Notes under the pieces: model-generated
Databases searched by the model: none
What the model saw: the letters and a program-made list of their open reading frames with translations, nothing else
Told to the model about the DNA's origin: nothing
Shown: piece after piece, positions 1 through 14,500 of the stretch
How positions within the stretch are numbered: the stretch's first letter is position 1
Layout of the letters: each line of letters opens with the position of its first letter
From: Balanoglossus misakiensis
Taxonomy: Eukaryota; Hemichordata
Assembly (NCBI GenBank): GCA_040954595.2
Contig: CM082576.2
Span: forward strand, 8,680,001-8,744,000
Reading direction: 5' to 3'
DNA length: 64,000 nucleotides
Program-made: the position numbers and the translations under genes

Positions 1-2112
1 TAAAGTCGGCGTCTTGTGAGCGAAATGGAAACAGGGAAAAACTCAGTCGGGGAAATAGTTTTACCGAGCGGCTGATGTTCTTGGGGGTTTAGTTGCCTTT
101 TATTGCCAAGCAAATGTCTGATTCTGATGGATTCTCGGCTGATCTTCTTCCAGGCAATAATGTATCAGTGTTTTCCAAGTCTGCTCGGATCGTTCAGTTC
201 AGTTATTGTGCGCATTCTTTTCTATAAAAAAAACACAACAAGGGCAAAACCTGATCAATGTTTCTGTCAGAATAATGCCTCCCCTCGCACTGTCTGTTTT
301 TGCCGGTAACGTTGCCAAAAGATAAAACAAGAAATAACGGTGACGGACAGACCTACTTATAGCGCGACCTATTAGCAGGGCTTTGACATTTCTCTTGTAC
401 GCACATCGTGTCGGCAAGACCGCCAACAAAGAGGTTTTTACACTCACGAAGAAAACAGATGAAGACCTCAATCCATTGTCAGCAGCGCATTCCACCGGGA
501 AGGAAATTGATTAAGGATAAATGTTACGGTTCGTCGATAACATTTGCCAATATTACACGCGCCGAAAGCGTGGCGCTTGCAAGAGATTAAACAGGGGGGA
601 TGTCTTTTGTGTCCGCAACTAAAGACCTCTCTTGGCGGCAACGCGATGATACCTCCGAATTCACAGCTCGCGGCTTTGAGTCTGCATTCCCACTGGAGTT
701 GTCTCTCACAATCCAACAGGAAAGTGCTTTGCATCAGGAAAATAATCCCGATGGCGGAGGTGTCTGGCCACAAATGCCTTTTTTGTAAACACGTAGCAGC
801 GCTATGATACTTATAGTCATTTGCTGTTATCTCTCTAACCACTTTGTCCACCCATTAAAGAAAAACTAGATTTGACGCAAAAACTATTGTACTAATCCTG
901 GACTTAAGGTTAAATTGGTTCGTGTAAATCCGCAGAGTATTACGCGCGAACATGGACGTGTTTTTGATGACGTTAGATATTTCCTTGCCTCTCCAACTGT
1001 GGAATCCGAGACTTTGTACAGCCTTCGATTACTAGTATACTATACCAAATCTTAAAACTTAAAGTTGTCGGGTGGTGGCGCCATCCAATGACTAACGTGG
1101 ACAATTGATAAGAAGACTGTTCACCTTACCATCTCTATCTTTCTGTTTTGTCATGATTTGTAAAAATTGCTGGAGATTCTAATTTACTTACAGATTCCTC
1201 GGATTCCTTGTGTTTTGGTAGGATTAAATTCTTCCAGTACCGCTTCTCTTCCGTCTTGGCGACGTCTTATCTCCATGGGAGCTCGAGTAGCGTATAACCA
1301 CGGTCAAACTGTGACACCAACCGTTCAATATCACTACCGTAGTCGGTATTAGAAAAAGCAGAGAAGTTGACAAGGTCCATCCTGGCCAGTGGCAAACACG
1401 AAAATGGTGTTCCAGGCCATCCACGTGGCAAGAACATAATCTAAATATTCACAAATTATCGCCTTCGACCAATCTCATTCATGTATAGTTTGAATGCCTT
1501 CTTTCTGGCCAATAGCAAATACACTAAAGCAGAGCGAGCCATGTACTTGACCAATCAGATTCAAACAATTTCCATCTACACAGGTGGTACATGTCGTTGC
1601 CCTTATTCACATGCAGATCATTGCATTGACTGGAACCCTTCTGCTATATTTGTCTGCGATAGGTCAATCTCCAAAACTTCTATGGAATGTGCATAAATGA
1701 CCGCTGTAAACTTTGGGTGACCCCATCCCAATGTGGGTGTTCAAACCAAAGTCAGCACATTTATTGACAATATCGTGGTATAGACATGCTGTTCACAAGT
1801 TCCTGACCACAAGTGAGGTGTTTACAACTGTAATAACAAACCTACTCGTGCGATTAACTATACAGATTCTGAGAAAACAAGTGGATAGTGCAGGTGGTGG
1901 TCACGACTCAAACTTTACACACGCGGATTATAATTTATTCATTATTTATTTATGTATTGAAAATTTCCTATGTATATATACATTCACATTAAACCCCTTT
2001 GTTTGAAATATGTAAATACCAATAAATATCAAATCTGCGAACAGAAGGCAAAGGACTTCACAAGAATATTTGGGTAATATAGAGCGATTGTCCTGTGCAA
2101 ATTGGCCACAAA
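1..2112. other. 3' flank of gene A, no gene supported
   Basis: I see no coding region with family similarity, splice structure or codon bias here; the open frames are short and look like chance. Reverse-strand AATAAA signals (plus-strand tttatt at 1934-1939 and 1945-1950) lie about 165-180 bp beyond the gene A stop codon and are plausible poly(A) signals for it. Confidence 0.5.
1934..1950 (-). promoter_or_regulatory. Candidate poly(A) signals of gene A
   Basis: Two AATAAA hexamers on the minus strand lie about 165-180 bp downstream of the stop codon of the polycystin-like gene at 2113. Position and spacing fit a 3' end; no transcript evidence is available. Confidence 0.35.
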
Positions 2113-2584
2113 CTACACAATGAAATTCTGAAGGTTGAAAACGGCACCTTTCTGTCTTAACGCTTTCCACTTGTCCAACAGTGTCTCCTGTAAGAAATCT
2201 GTCACCACGGCGGACAGTGTCCGCTTCAAGCGCGCGGGCAGGTCGTAGAAGACCATGGACTGTTTGCACACCTCGAACGTTCCCGACGCCACGTCCACCG
2301 TCGTCAACTGGATGGTCTTGGAGTTGTCCCGGTAGAACCTCCACCACGACCTGGCGCGGGTGCGGACCATCCTGTTGTCCACGTCGCCGATGACTTCCAC
2401 CATCCTGCGGAACATCAGCCGCCGCTGCGCTTTGAGTTTCGAACAGAGGAAGATCATGTGCCGCTCGATCTCGTACGGCGTCATCTTTGCACGACACTCC
2501 AGGCACCGTCTGGGAAGTGCCGGGAACGTCGAGTCGTCCTCGCCCAGACTGAGGCGCTTCTTAGTCCGGTCTGAAATCTTCTCA
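2113..2584 (-). other. Gene A last exon: cytosolic tail with Cys/His cluster
   Basis: The final exon encodes 157 residues and a TAG stop. After a basic stretch it carries C-x2-C-x11-H-x4-C, starting CLEC and ending HMIFLC, then an amphipathic region ([19 protein letters not shown]). Gene B has the same spacing in its last exon, so the cluster is conserved between paralogs and may bind zinc (inference). Confidence 0.8.
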
Positions 2585-5500
2585 CTGAAAAGAATTATAT
2601 TTTTGAGAAGTTTTTGCCTTTATCTGTGTCCAAACAGAACATGCACAATCACAATGAAAGGTTTTTCAGTGAATTGGGTATTTCAAGTTTTTATTTTAAT
2701 TCTTATTGTCATTCGCTTGGTCACCACATTATATTATTTCGAATACATTTTGATAGTCCAGCAATATGCATCTCAAACCCCGATCTTTATAATTGGCTTA
2801 CAAGAAAACGGTTTAAACCTATCTGGAGCACCTTTGTGGAAAAAACTTATGAAAGTAAATTTGTGACGTGCTACATAGACCCTGGCCATGGTTAAACAAA
2901 CCTACCTTCGTGCAACATTAATACCGTACTGCTTTAGCGCCCTCAGTAACCAGTTGTCCAGCCAGGTGATTCGCAATTCCAAGGCAGCGACGTCGCACAA
3001 CTCCAATGGAATAACAATGATGGGTTCTTTTGTAATTTCTGGGGGGAAAATTATACAAATGTCAGTCAAACTATGTGATGTGAATTTGGTACCAAGGGTG
3101 GTGTTGACATACATGAGATCGCCCAGGCACCTCATACTGACAGTTGCCTGATTGATAAAATAACGCATATACTTTACGTCTGCAGAAGTTGTCGCTTGCT
3201 TATTACCTGTATCGTCCTCCCATTCTTCCTCGTCGTCAGAATCGTCATCGTCGCCAGCGCAGAGGCCGGTGGCGATGTCCTGCACGTTGCCCTTGATGAA
3301 CTCGTACATCTCGTACTCGCTCTCGATGCCCTGGGCCTTGGCCTCTTCGCGGGCGTACATGATGACGGCGACGAAGACGGTCGTCAGCACGAAGACCATG
3401 ACGAAGTTGAAGAAGAAGAAGACGATGGGCGCCAGGACGGGCTGCGGCGCCATCGTCTCGTGGAAGTCGAAGATGCCCAGCCAGACGGCGAGCAGCGTCT
3501 CGGCGGCCACGATCAGCGTCCGGTAGTCGTCGACGCTGGAGCCGATCAGCAGGTAGAACAGCTGGGTGAAGGCGAATGAGACGAGGGAGAACATGACGCC
3601 GAAGCTGACCAGGCTGCCCGAGGCGCCCCGAATGGTCTTGCCCAGCAGGGCGATGTTGCTGCTGAACCTCAGAATGTGTATGAACTTGAGGAAGGACATG
3701 AAGACGACGGCCGATAGCACGTAGAGGAACAGCTCGTCCCAGGCGGCGATCTCTTGCAAACTGACGAAATCCTCGGAACCTGATTTGGACAACAAAGATG
3801 GACGGAAATTGATGAATTCTGATTGGCAAGTGTGAAGATCCAACTGCGAGTGCAATTTATTGGATTTGGCGCTGTGTTACATTGAAAATTCACAAATCTT
3901 AATATAGATGATAAAACTACCAAAGTTGGGTTTTTATAGTATGATATGATGATGTCAATAAATTGGAGTCGTTTTCGACTGATTTCAGACCTGAACTTTG
4001 CTTGATTTTATGTGAACTGATACTCACCACTGCCTGCAAGACTCTTTTTTGCCAGAGCAAGGTAAATATTTTTATATATGTGCAAGGCGATTCCAGCTAT
4101 ACACAACGCTGTCTTTGCCATCTGTTGAATAAAAAAAAGAAGATATCGAGTGTCTAAATGTGTGTAATAAATAATGGTAAATTTGGAAGGTTCAATCGCA
4201 TACGTAACATTCTTCTTCTCGCAGTCCAAGTGAAACCAATGTGTTCAAATATTGACGCCATGGTCATCTCACCTCAACCCAGTTGAAAAAACTCTTGAAA
4301 TACTGCATTTTCGTTTTCTTGATCTGCATAATGGCGTGAACCAGGTAGTAAATCGTAAATCCGATGAAGATCAGCTCACAGAGAAGATTGAAGACTAGGG
4401 TAGGTCCGACGTAGTTGTACAGGCGGAGGACGGCAATCCTTGGGAACACCAAAGTAGCCCCGGTAGCTGGGAACTCCATCAACAACGTCACCATGCTGAT
4501 AAAGGTAGGAAGGGACACGTGACATTAGAAAGCTGTGATCTGGGCTGACGTTTTGATGCAGCATTCTCAAATTAAACAGTTTAAGAATGCCCGCGAAATA
4601 ATATGAAACATTTTCACTTCGGATGAGATTTCACGTTGCGTATGATTGAGCTCAGGTACATCGTATAAATGTTGAAAATATTTAAAAGAAATTCCGTGTT
4701 GACTTCAAAGGCTTACCTGAAGAGGTTGACATTAGCGTTGTACAGTGGGAATTCCAGCAACACAGCCCTGGTGTAATGATCGACCCACCTGGAATCCCAG
4801 ATTTCCCGCCAAGAGGTTTCAACCTCGCTTCCACTCGTTCCTGCAACGAGATTGACGGTTATGGAAATTTGTTTTTGTTGTTGCATACAAAACAACTAAT
4901 TGCAGCGTTCTTCTCTCAGCGGCCATTTTCTATTTCGAACTTGCTCGAGGTGACCCATGTTCTAACCGAGGACAGGGCCTTGTCATGTGAACAAATCAGG
5001 ATGCCCTCTCTGAGACCTACCGAGTTCAGAGACGTAACCACCGCCGGAAAAGGGTCTTCTCACGCCATATATCGGAAGACCGTCCAAGTCCTCGGAGGAA
5101 TGATATCGCCACATGCTATCGACGGAAGCACTGTCGTTGGCACCGGCCCAGTACTGGTTGAAGGGTCGCTCGTCCTCTCCGCCAAAGGAATATTCACCGT
5201 AGCAGTTGGGTATCAGCGCGGAAAACTGACTCAGGACTCTACACAGACCTGGGGATGGTGTCAAAAACGACAAACAGCGTTCAGGTATGGTGTTGGTATT
5301 GGCCACAACTTAAAGGGGTTCTAGAACAGTTACCTCTTGCTCAAATTCAATTAAAAAAACACTACAAGCACAAATAAACACATACACAAACATAGAGTGA
5401 CGGTTGGGAAATGTCTACGGATAACTGTCAAGATCAATCAGCTGTTTCGTGCATGTAATAATCATAATATCTTTGTCAAACCAAAACCTTCACCAAGGGA

Positions 5501-8500
5501 GGCAAAACCAATAATTTTTTTTGGGGGGGGGGGCGTACCTGGTTTAATTCTTAGGTGTCTCAGTCGCGGGGGACCGACACGAAACGATGACAGATCCGAA
5601 ATAAACTTCATGTCGGCCACGCTGAGCGTCTGGTTACCGTCGTACCACAGCGTTGGATATAGTGTTGGTATAACGACATTAGTCATCCATGGTTCAAAGT
5701 AGCTAAACCCTCCTTCAAGCTGAGAAAATACAAGATGTAAGGAAGGATCTATCTATTTACAATGGATTGAACGATCTTCTATCTTCTAACAATGTCTGAC
5801 CGTCTGTCTGTTTGTCTTCATGCATGCATGCATCTCTCTATCTACATCTTTCCATCCATCCATCCATCCATCCATCCATCCTTCCATCTATGTTATCTCG
5901 AAATATGAGAACAAGAAAACACCTGTACTCACATTATCAAAATGGTAATTTTGAAAGAGTTGCTGGTCAATGCTCTGGTGTAGATAGTATGCATACTTGT
6001 CTCGATTTGCATACGCCAAACTGCATAGGACGAGCATATATAAGAGATAAATTGTAATCTCTTTGATCAGCGCCATCATCTTTATCTCCTTCTCTCGCTG
6101 AACGCGAATTTCTTCCAGTTTGACGGGATCGGCCGGTTGAAACACTGGCCGCATCATCGGTTTGAAGTTGCCTGTGAATTTTGGAAAACATACACGAGAA
6201 TTTAAGGCGGGAAAGATGATAACACCTGTTTGAAACACACGTGACATGTCCATTGTGACATCAGTAGAGGTGAGGTGATGCGGGTGTCTCTCACACGTGA
6301 ACAGGAAACTGCAATTTAAAGCTCATCCCGTGCATCTGGTCTTCTTTGAAGACTTCAGAACGTCACGCGCCTTGTTAATCGGTACATGTATTTGTATCAC
6401 GACCATGTTATTGTTGTCGGTCGTTGTATTTTAGATTAGCCATACCTTTATACGTCCCGTGTGAGTGTAGATAGTCTTCATCTTCCTGTGGTGTGACGTC
6501 CTCTACTTCAACATCGGATTCGTATCGTTTGAAGATCAGAGCTAACAACACGGCAATGCAAAGTACCTGGGGGAAACGACATGCATAGCATATTGTTGTA
6601 GAACTGTCCGAGGATATAGTTTTTCAAAAGTCGTATGAGAAATTATATTGAGGATACTTCAGAAACTCCTGCTTAGAGAAATTCGAAACTGCTTGTGCGT
6701 TCAGGTGACAACAGCAACAAGACATTAACAGTTATTGAAGCAGACCGATCCCATCCAACGACCTCACAGTTCACTGAAAAAAATGTTATGAGAAACTCGA
6801 ATATTCCCAGACCAAGTGTAAAATGCTTACTTTCATCGGTTGAATCACCATGACACTCTGGAAGAAGGACATAAAGAAGGAAACAAGCCACTCGACAGAT
6901 TTGTCGTGGCCCCATTCCATGCTGTACAAGACGGTGAAGAAAGCAGCCGTCGCCGAGGAGAGGAACGCCACGCAGTATCCGATGTAGACGAACCAGTGTG
7001 GGCAGCCCGACGGCTTCTTCTCTGATTTATTTTTCTTCTTTTCTGTCTGATCGGCCGTCGAATCGGGCACGGCGCCGTTGTAAGGCGGGGGCCCGCCGTT
7101 TTCCGGCATCTTTCCGTTGGCGTTTTCCCCGGGCCAACCGTTGTTCACCGCTGGAGCAGACGCAGAGTTCTTCTCGGTGGTCGCGTCGTGCGTGGATACT
7201 AGCCCCATTCTCGAGGCCCGTCGACTGAGCGCTCTTTCGTAGTAAGCGTCGCCGTCTTCCATGTTTTTTAAGATTTCGCCGATGTCTTTCTCGGATTCGC
7301 TTGCCGGCGTTTCGTAGGCGACACCTGAGCCCGAGGCTTCGTTCCCGCTTTTTTCCTTGGCCATCGAAGACACGTCTTTACGCCGGCTTTTCCTGAACAG
7401 CTGAATCAGCAACACGTTGACCGGAAATACGACCAGACTTCCCATGATTCCAACGTAAATTGATTGCCAGGCAAAAGTAAACGGCCCTAAAAAGCAAACA
7501 ATTTCGATGTTCGGTCATATTTTTGTAATACCTAATATTCGAGACGGTTTGAATGTCTGAAGTCACATGGAATTCTTACCTATTTTGATCATCTGACCGG
7601 TGGTTTCTTCATCGTCACCTCTGAACCACATGCAGTTGGCGATCATGGTGGTGTAGAGCAAAGACAGACAGCAGGTCAGTCTCTGCACCCGGGTGAAATT
7701 ACTCCGTGTCGGCCGCGAAAGGAACGAGAACCAAATATGGCCGTCCGTCAGATCCCTCTTGGCGTGCGACACGAACAGGTGGTTGAAGGCGACCATGTCG
7801 GCCTCGCTGGACACCGGCAGCTCGCGGTGGATTTGACCGTCGTCGTTTTCGACGGCAAGCCATCGTTCACACAAGAAGTAGGTGCTGCAAGGTAATTTTT
7901 GATAAGGATGGTTTCATGTTCAGCTGACGTATGTTTGAAAGTGCATCACAGTGTTGGCATCAATTCTGAAAAAGTTGCCTCAACAGACAACGTGCTGCAC
8001 GCTGAAGGATCAACGGGGAGGGAGGGCGCGTTGTCCACTAACCAAGCCTAGATAGTCGTAATATCCACAGAATATTTGAGGTACTTACGCCTCTTTGGTC
8101 TGCACGTCGTGGACGACGATTTTACTGAGATACCAGGACGCCGCCTGGCCTTTGCCGGAATTGTCGTGCCATACAGTGAGGCTGGCGAGATCGCCGAGCG
8201 GCCCGGGAACTGCCATCAGAAAGCTGCAAATACTCCCGCGCTTGAACACCTGAAATCAGAAATCAACGTTCTCTGTCAAGAAGCTCTCGGGAATAATGAG
8301 CCCCGGGGATACATTAATTTTCGACGATTGAAGTTCGCCCTTTCACTTATTCTTTTATTCGTTTGTGGGCAGCCGTCACCGCGTCTACCATCTCATGTAA
8401 AGAAACGTTATAATTTAGTCTACATCCCGAGTTAACATTGACGTCGACGTGTATCCGTATGTTTGGCTGTTGGTCTTTTGCGGTATAAACTCAACTGGGT

Positions 8501-11500
8501 CGACCATCTCAATAATTTCAAGTGACCATGTTTTTTTTTGTTATTTCCGTTATGACCATATAGGTTAATAGAAGTTTTTAATATCAAAATTGTTAACTTT
8601 CTCGTCATATTGTCTTCACTTATTCTTCCAACAAATTAGCACTCACCCTTCGCTTCGTGTCTTTGAGTCTCCTGACTTGGGTTTCTCCGCGTTTCCCCCG
8701 AAGAATGAGGCGGACTTTCGACCTCGTCCCAGCGCCGGATTTCAAACCCGTGTACACGGTGATCTGGTAAAGGTATCTGTGCCCCGGCCTGTTGTCTGGC
8801 AGTGGTGAAACTCCCCACTGAATGTACGTAAGAAGAGAGAACGGACTGATAAAGAGACTAGACCAAAACTGACTGTCAAATATGAAGAAAAACAAGGATC
8901 TGTTAATTTACCAAAATGAAGGTTAACAGCGGACATTTTGAAAACTATGTTTGATTTAATAATGTCACACCTTTTCGATGTCCTTTCTGTCTTCCCGCCT
9001 TGCCCAGACAACGAGAAGTACGTAAACGACAAAGATTACTATGATTGTGGAAAACACCGACGCGTTCTCGCCCAGGTTGGAAAACTTGCTGAACACCGTG
9101 CTGAAATCGATTGAGTTAGGCGGTACGAAGAAGTCGGAACCGAATGACGTCAGGTGAGTACATTTGCATATGGTCGTTAGAGAGCTTGACTTTGGCGAGA
9201 CCTGGAAAGAGGATAGAAATTAGGCGAGGTTTAGCGATTTGCGAAATATATTTTGATTTAACGCAATTTTTTTATATCTTTAAAATGTGTCTTAGTTTTA
9301 CGTGATGGCATCTCTGGTAGACCGAAATCATGGTGACGCCATTGATTACTTACCGAACAACCGTCTCCTTTATATTGTTCTTCCACCTCGTCCCAGTACC
9401 TGCATCCCGATGTGAACATTTGCACGGAAATGTTCAGATCACCTGATTTGCAGACAAAAATACAAGGGGTCGTCAGTAAACTTTTTTTTCGGGTTATAAC
9501 CAGTTGTCTATATGTAATGGTAGATCTGACTGTTTCCTTTGTGAAACAGAGATTCTATTTTAGTAATCTGTTTCATTATGATGCGGCAGTGAATGGAGTA
9601 TATTACCAATGTGAATAGTATCTGTACCTTCTATCGCCTGTATTCCTATAAAATAGGACCCAGCTCCGGTGACTAGGTCACTGGGTACGAAAAAAGTAGT
9701 CTTCAGTTCCTCCTTGGTGGCGATGTCAAGGTCACCATCGTTTTCGTACTCGTTGTTCGGTAAATATCCCGACAAATTATAACTCGTCAGGCTGGGGGCG
9801 ACACCTTTGTTGAACAGTAGCGTGTAGTTGAGATCATCCCAGTCGGCGCTCGGAAAGACTCGGAAATGAATAGCCGAATAGGCGGTCGGAATCTGCAAAG
9901 TACAAGAAAGTGTTGGTTTAATTTGTGACGCACAAGTCAAACTCTTTCGCAAAATACGGTAGTACCCAAAATGCGAAAGAAAATAAACTTTGGTTGGTTG
10001 TTTTTTTACGTACATGACCTCACGGATTACAAATTTTATTCAAAGACCGCCATCAGATGCTTGCGTTAGAATACTTTCCAACGGGTGCACTACACTGGCA
10101 GACATTGCACACCCTAACCGATAGTTTACTAAACCAGTCAAGTCACAGCACACTACACACAGTTACCTGTACTTCGTAGAAGAACAAAGCCGAGTCGGAG
10201 GAATCTGACAACGACGTATTCAAGGGCTCGGCATCAGGCAAGTCACTGTTCATCGGCAGTCGGATTTCGATGTCTTCGGATAAGCCGGACACTGAGAGTC
10301 CACAAAGAAGTCCATTTTACTTACAAGCATAATACAACATACGCAAACGACAACAGCACTATTAAGCAAGGGCGTGTTTCTGTTTACATCCTTAGAATTC
10401 AGCTTTGATTTGAAAGAAGCACCAGTGTGATTGTAGCGTTTTAGCCTTATGCATAAGTGTTACTGGAAACTACATCCGGGTTTTATCTCACTACGTGACA
10501 TGTCAACCGACATATTGAAAGTAATTTCAGGAAGATTCGTCCCCACTCTTAATGATACGTTTGAGCAATTCCCCCCCCCCCCCCTCAATTCGCTAAAGCA
10601 ACCCGACGCTTCTCTTAAATAAGTTTAGAATTGGTTATTCCGAGAAGCCCTTACCGGATATAGCTGAACCACTTTCGTCCTCAAACGACAGTGAGATTAC
10701 TGGAGAACTGATGTATTGTGACGAATTGTCCCAGTTGAACGGGTTATTGGTGAAAGAAAGGAACTGAAGAAAATTGAAGCAAAATAGATAAACATGTTAT
10801 TAGGAACATTGTTTGGAGTGCTGTGCTGTCCAGCCGTAGCAGTTGCCGACAATAGGTAAAACTTCTGCTGAGAATATGCATGCTTATTTGACAAAACCGA
10901 AAGACTTCATTCTCGCTCCAGTGTCCATGCTGAAAACCTACCTGAGTGTCGACGTAACTCTCGCCAGATTTGCTGCCCAGAAGTGTTTCCGCTGCTGGTA
11001 GCTGGAAATTCCCGGCGTCGGAACTCAGCGTGGATCCCCCGATGTCCGTCGGCTCGTCCCGCTGCAGTTGTATCGTCAGTGAGGTTGTGTTCATGACGAC
11101 AGGGGGTTGGCCCGGCACTCGTTTACTTAGGACGGCCTTGGAGACCGAGTTGACGGTGTTGACCGTGCTCTTGACAACGGATGAACTCTGAAACGGAAAG
11201 TGATGATGACTGCATTAACATTCGCCAGTGAAGGAGGCGGGAGCTACTTAGACTTGTACTGTCAGTGATATAACGGAACGAGGGATAGAATTTGAATAAG
11301 CAGGGTCTGAAAAACTTGAACAGAAACTCACCGTCGATGCTTGTACAGCGCTGTCTGCATCCGTGCTGTCTGTTGCCACGGATAATACATTGCCGATTGC
11401 TTCAGTAATGGCTGGAAAATGAATGTAAATAACATACAGTGTATAAAAAAATAAACAGAAAGATCAAATAAGTTTACCAGTCGTTCAAGAGTGCTGATTG

Positions 11501-14500
11501 TTTCGAGTATTGAGATCACAAATGTTGAAGCGAAAACTTCTTACCAGTTGCAGACGACAAAATTGAACTCTCGGTTTCGTTTGTCATGGTGACGAGAGAT
11601 CCTGACAGTGACTCCATAGCGACGGCAGTGTCCACCTGTAAATAGAAGAGTGATCGCTTTGTCAAGTGCTGTGAACCTGAACAAAAAGGAACAGCAGCAA
11701 AGAATCTGGTCTCTGTTATCGTGCGAATTGGGGTTGGGTCTTGCATTTCTGAATTTTAAAGGCCTGGAGCAAAGTCGTACAATGTCACAGTCACTGCACG
11801 CACCTGGCTGTCTTCACTCAACTCGTCCGGAACTGACGTCATAGCCAGGAGGGCGCTGGCCATTTGCGTAACTTCGTCAACCGATGCCACCGTCTGAGAG
11901 ACCGTCTTCAAGTTGCTTATGATGGACCCACGAATCTGTGAAGGAAGAACACGGGTTAGATACAGATGCACGATCATGTTTTATACTGAATTATTTGTGT
12001 CCGTGTATGCATCAACGCACGCATCGATTTCTAAATTGGCAAGAAATTGAAATCACTGACCTCTTTGCGCTCGTCGAGTTCTTCTTGCGACCTCGGGGTT
12101 ACCTAAAGACATGGCGAAGAGAATGAAAATCGTAGATGAATAAACAAACAAATAAACGAATAGTAACTATAAAATATGAAGTGCTTTCAGCGAGAAAATT
12201 CGACAAAATTGAAGTTCTTTAACGAATGTCTTGGTTCTTGTGGATATGTGCGAAAGGGACAACTGCTGAAAAGCTCCGTTGAGCAAGATTTTGTAGATGC
12301 GGCCATTTTCGACGGAGATCGTGTGTAGGAGTCCCGTCATGCCACTCACCGAATCCGCGCCATCGTTCAGAACCGATGCGACAGTGATCACCAGAGAGAC
12401 GGCGCCCTCCTTGTCGCCGCTGTCCAGCAGCTCCGCCAGTCTGTTGTTGTCGCCCGACGTCAAATTCTTCACGGCCTGCGTCAGATCTTCCTCCCCGAGA
12501 GAAAGTGGCTCAACCTGCAAACAACAGAACAGATACTCCGCTATATTCTTGGTAGTAAAGGTCGGCCACAGGTAAAGACCACATTTCTATGACCCCCCCT
12601 TCCCCCCTCTCTCTGGGTTAGTTTCCTAACATCCACTTATTTGTCGAAAGAATTGTCTCAGCGACGTGTTATTCAATTTATCTGATGGTTAAAGTTTCGT
12701 GACCCAATCAAACCCAGCAAATTGTTTTTCTCTCACCGTCACGGTCAACACTTCCGTCGCCTTGGAGTCGTAAAAGTCGACTATATCGACGATGATGTCA
12801 ACTTCGTAGTCGTAAGCCTCCTTGCCGACGGAGAGCGTGAAAGCGGGCGTCGACGCACTTTCGCCGCTGAAAAGCAGAGACTTCAGCGTATCGGGTCCCT
12901 TGGGCTTGGAGAAGAACATGTAGCGCAGCGGCGTGTGCGTGTCGTACCAGTTCTCGCACCGCACGGTAAACTCCGTGTTCAAAGTGTACCCTGGAATCAC
13001 AGAACAAAAGGCGAACGCGCCTCAAAAATCAACGTCTTGAACATTTCCTCATATTTTGCTCAGGCAACTTTAGATTATCCTCTCATCAAGTTGAAGGGTG
13101 GGGGGCACCGTGTACATTTTGAACAAGAGAGCAAAATTGCCTGTAACGCATGTCAATGGAAAATTGTGGTGTATTCTTTCGTAACGGTAACGGTAACGTA
13201 CCAGTAAGAAGATGCTTTGTGAGTGGGAGTTGATACACGGGAGAGGAGTATTGAAAAATGGCCAAAAGTCACCGTTTCTTAGGGTTTAACGTAAGTAGAT
13301 ACAAGGATCGATGGTCTTACCTGACTGCGGCGAGGCGCTACAGTTTCCGCTGGTGGGAGGAGCGTTAGTGACGAATTTCCACGTGTCCCCTCCGTAGCCG
13401 GACCTCCCGTCGGTGACGTTGGCGCTCAGCTTGTACGTGTACCCGTCATTCAATTGACCCCCATTTATGCTAATGAATTGGGACTGGGTTCCTATTAACA
13501 TTGCAAAACAGAAATAAGAATCTCAGAAAATTAAATCTTTTTACCCCAACAAAAAGCCAAAACAACGCGAGATATTAATTAATGTTTAGAACTTTTCCTA
13601 ACAAATTGACGTTTTCACTGGCATTTGAAATGCGCGAAATAGAGCCTAATTTGCGGCGTCACATACTAGTATAATCTTTATTTCTAGAGGCCACAAAACA
13701 CATGTAGTCCACGCGGTAGATACGATTTTCACGTATCAACGGCTATAAGTGGAATCCGAGTCTCCAACCGGGAAGTCAGATGCCACCACTCACCTGTACT
13801 CGTGAATCGGCCGCTGATGTCGACATCTCCGTATGTGCCCAGACCGAGCGTCGACGCCGTGTAGGTCAAGCTCCACGAGTACCGCATTTCGGCGGCTTGG
13901 ACGCAGTTGTAACAGTAAGCGCGCGCTGAGACGGAGTAGTCGGCGGTGACGACCTCCTCGCAGTTTGAAAAGCAACTGGTGATACACAAAGAATTAGTCG
14001 TGAAAATTAGCCGGGTTGGTCGTGTATGCTTTTTACACTTTTTAACGTGTATACGTCGAACAACATGGGGATCAAGTGATATAAAAGTAATCAAAATGTC
14101 GTCAAAAAGATGTCTCTGGTGAAAATGAGCTTACCTAATCTCTAAGATGTACTCAGTAGGCGCTGGCTCTTCCGTCGTGGTTTCCAAACTGGAGACATAC
14201 TGCACGCGTAGAGAAAACCCGCTTGCACCAATGGAAGGGTCGGACACGAATCTAACCCACAACTTGTGCGTGTTTGACAACCAGTCGGACGGAACTGTCT
14301 CGCCCGTCCCGGTGATCACCGTGCTGGTCTTGTTGTCCGGGTCGTGCCCCGTTCCGACAACCACGACGTCCCTGTTACGTTCAGTGACGAAGCTGTTGAA
14401 ATGGGTCGTCAGGTAATCTCCGCTGTGAGTCGTCAGCAACCAGAGGCAGTCCAGGTTAGGCCCGTAGTCGTTCGGGTATTTCGGGGTCTCGAAGTCCTCA

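Noticed and set aside
468-851. 127-aa minus-strand open frame in the 3' flank of gene A
   Set aside because: No family similarity, splice sites or initiation context; composition looks random.
3196-3579. 127-aa plus-strand frame opposite the gene A channel exon
   Set aside because: It is an antisense shadow of a GC-rich coding exon with no independent support.
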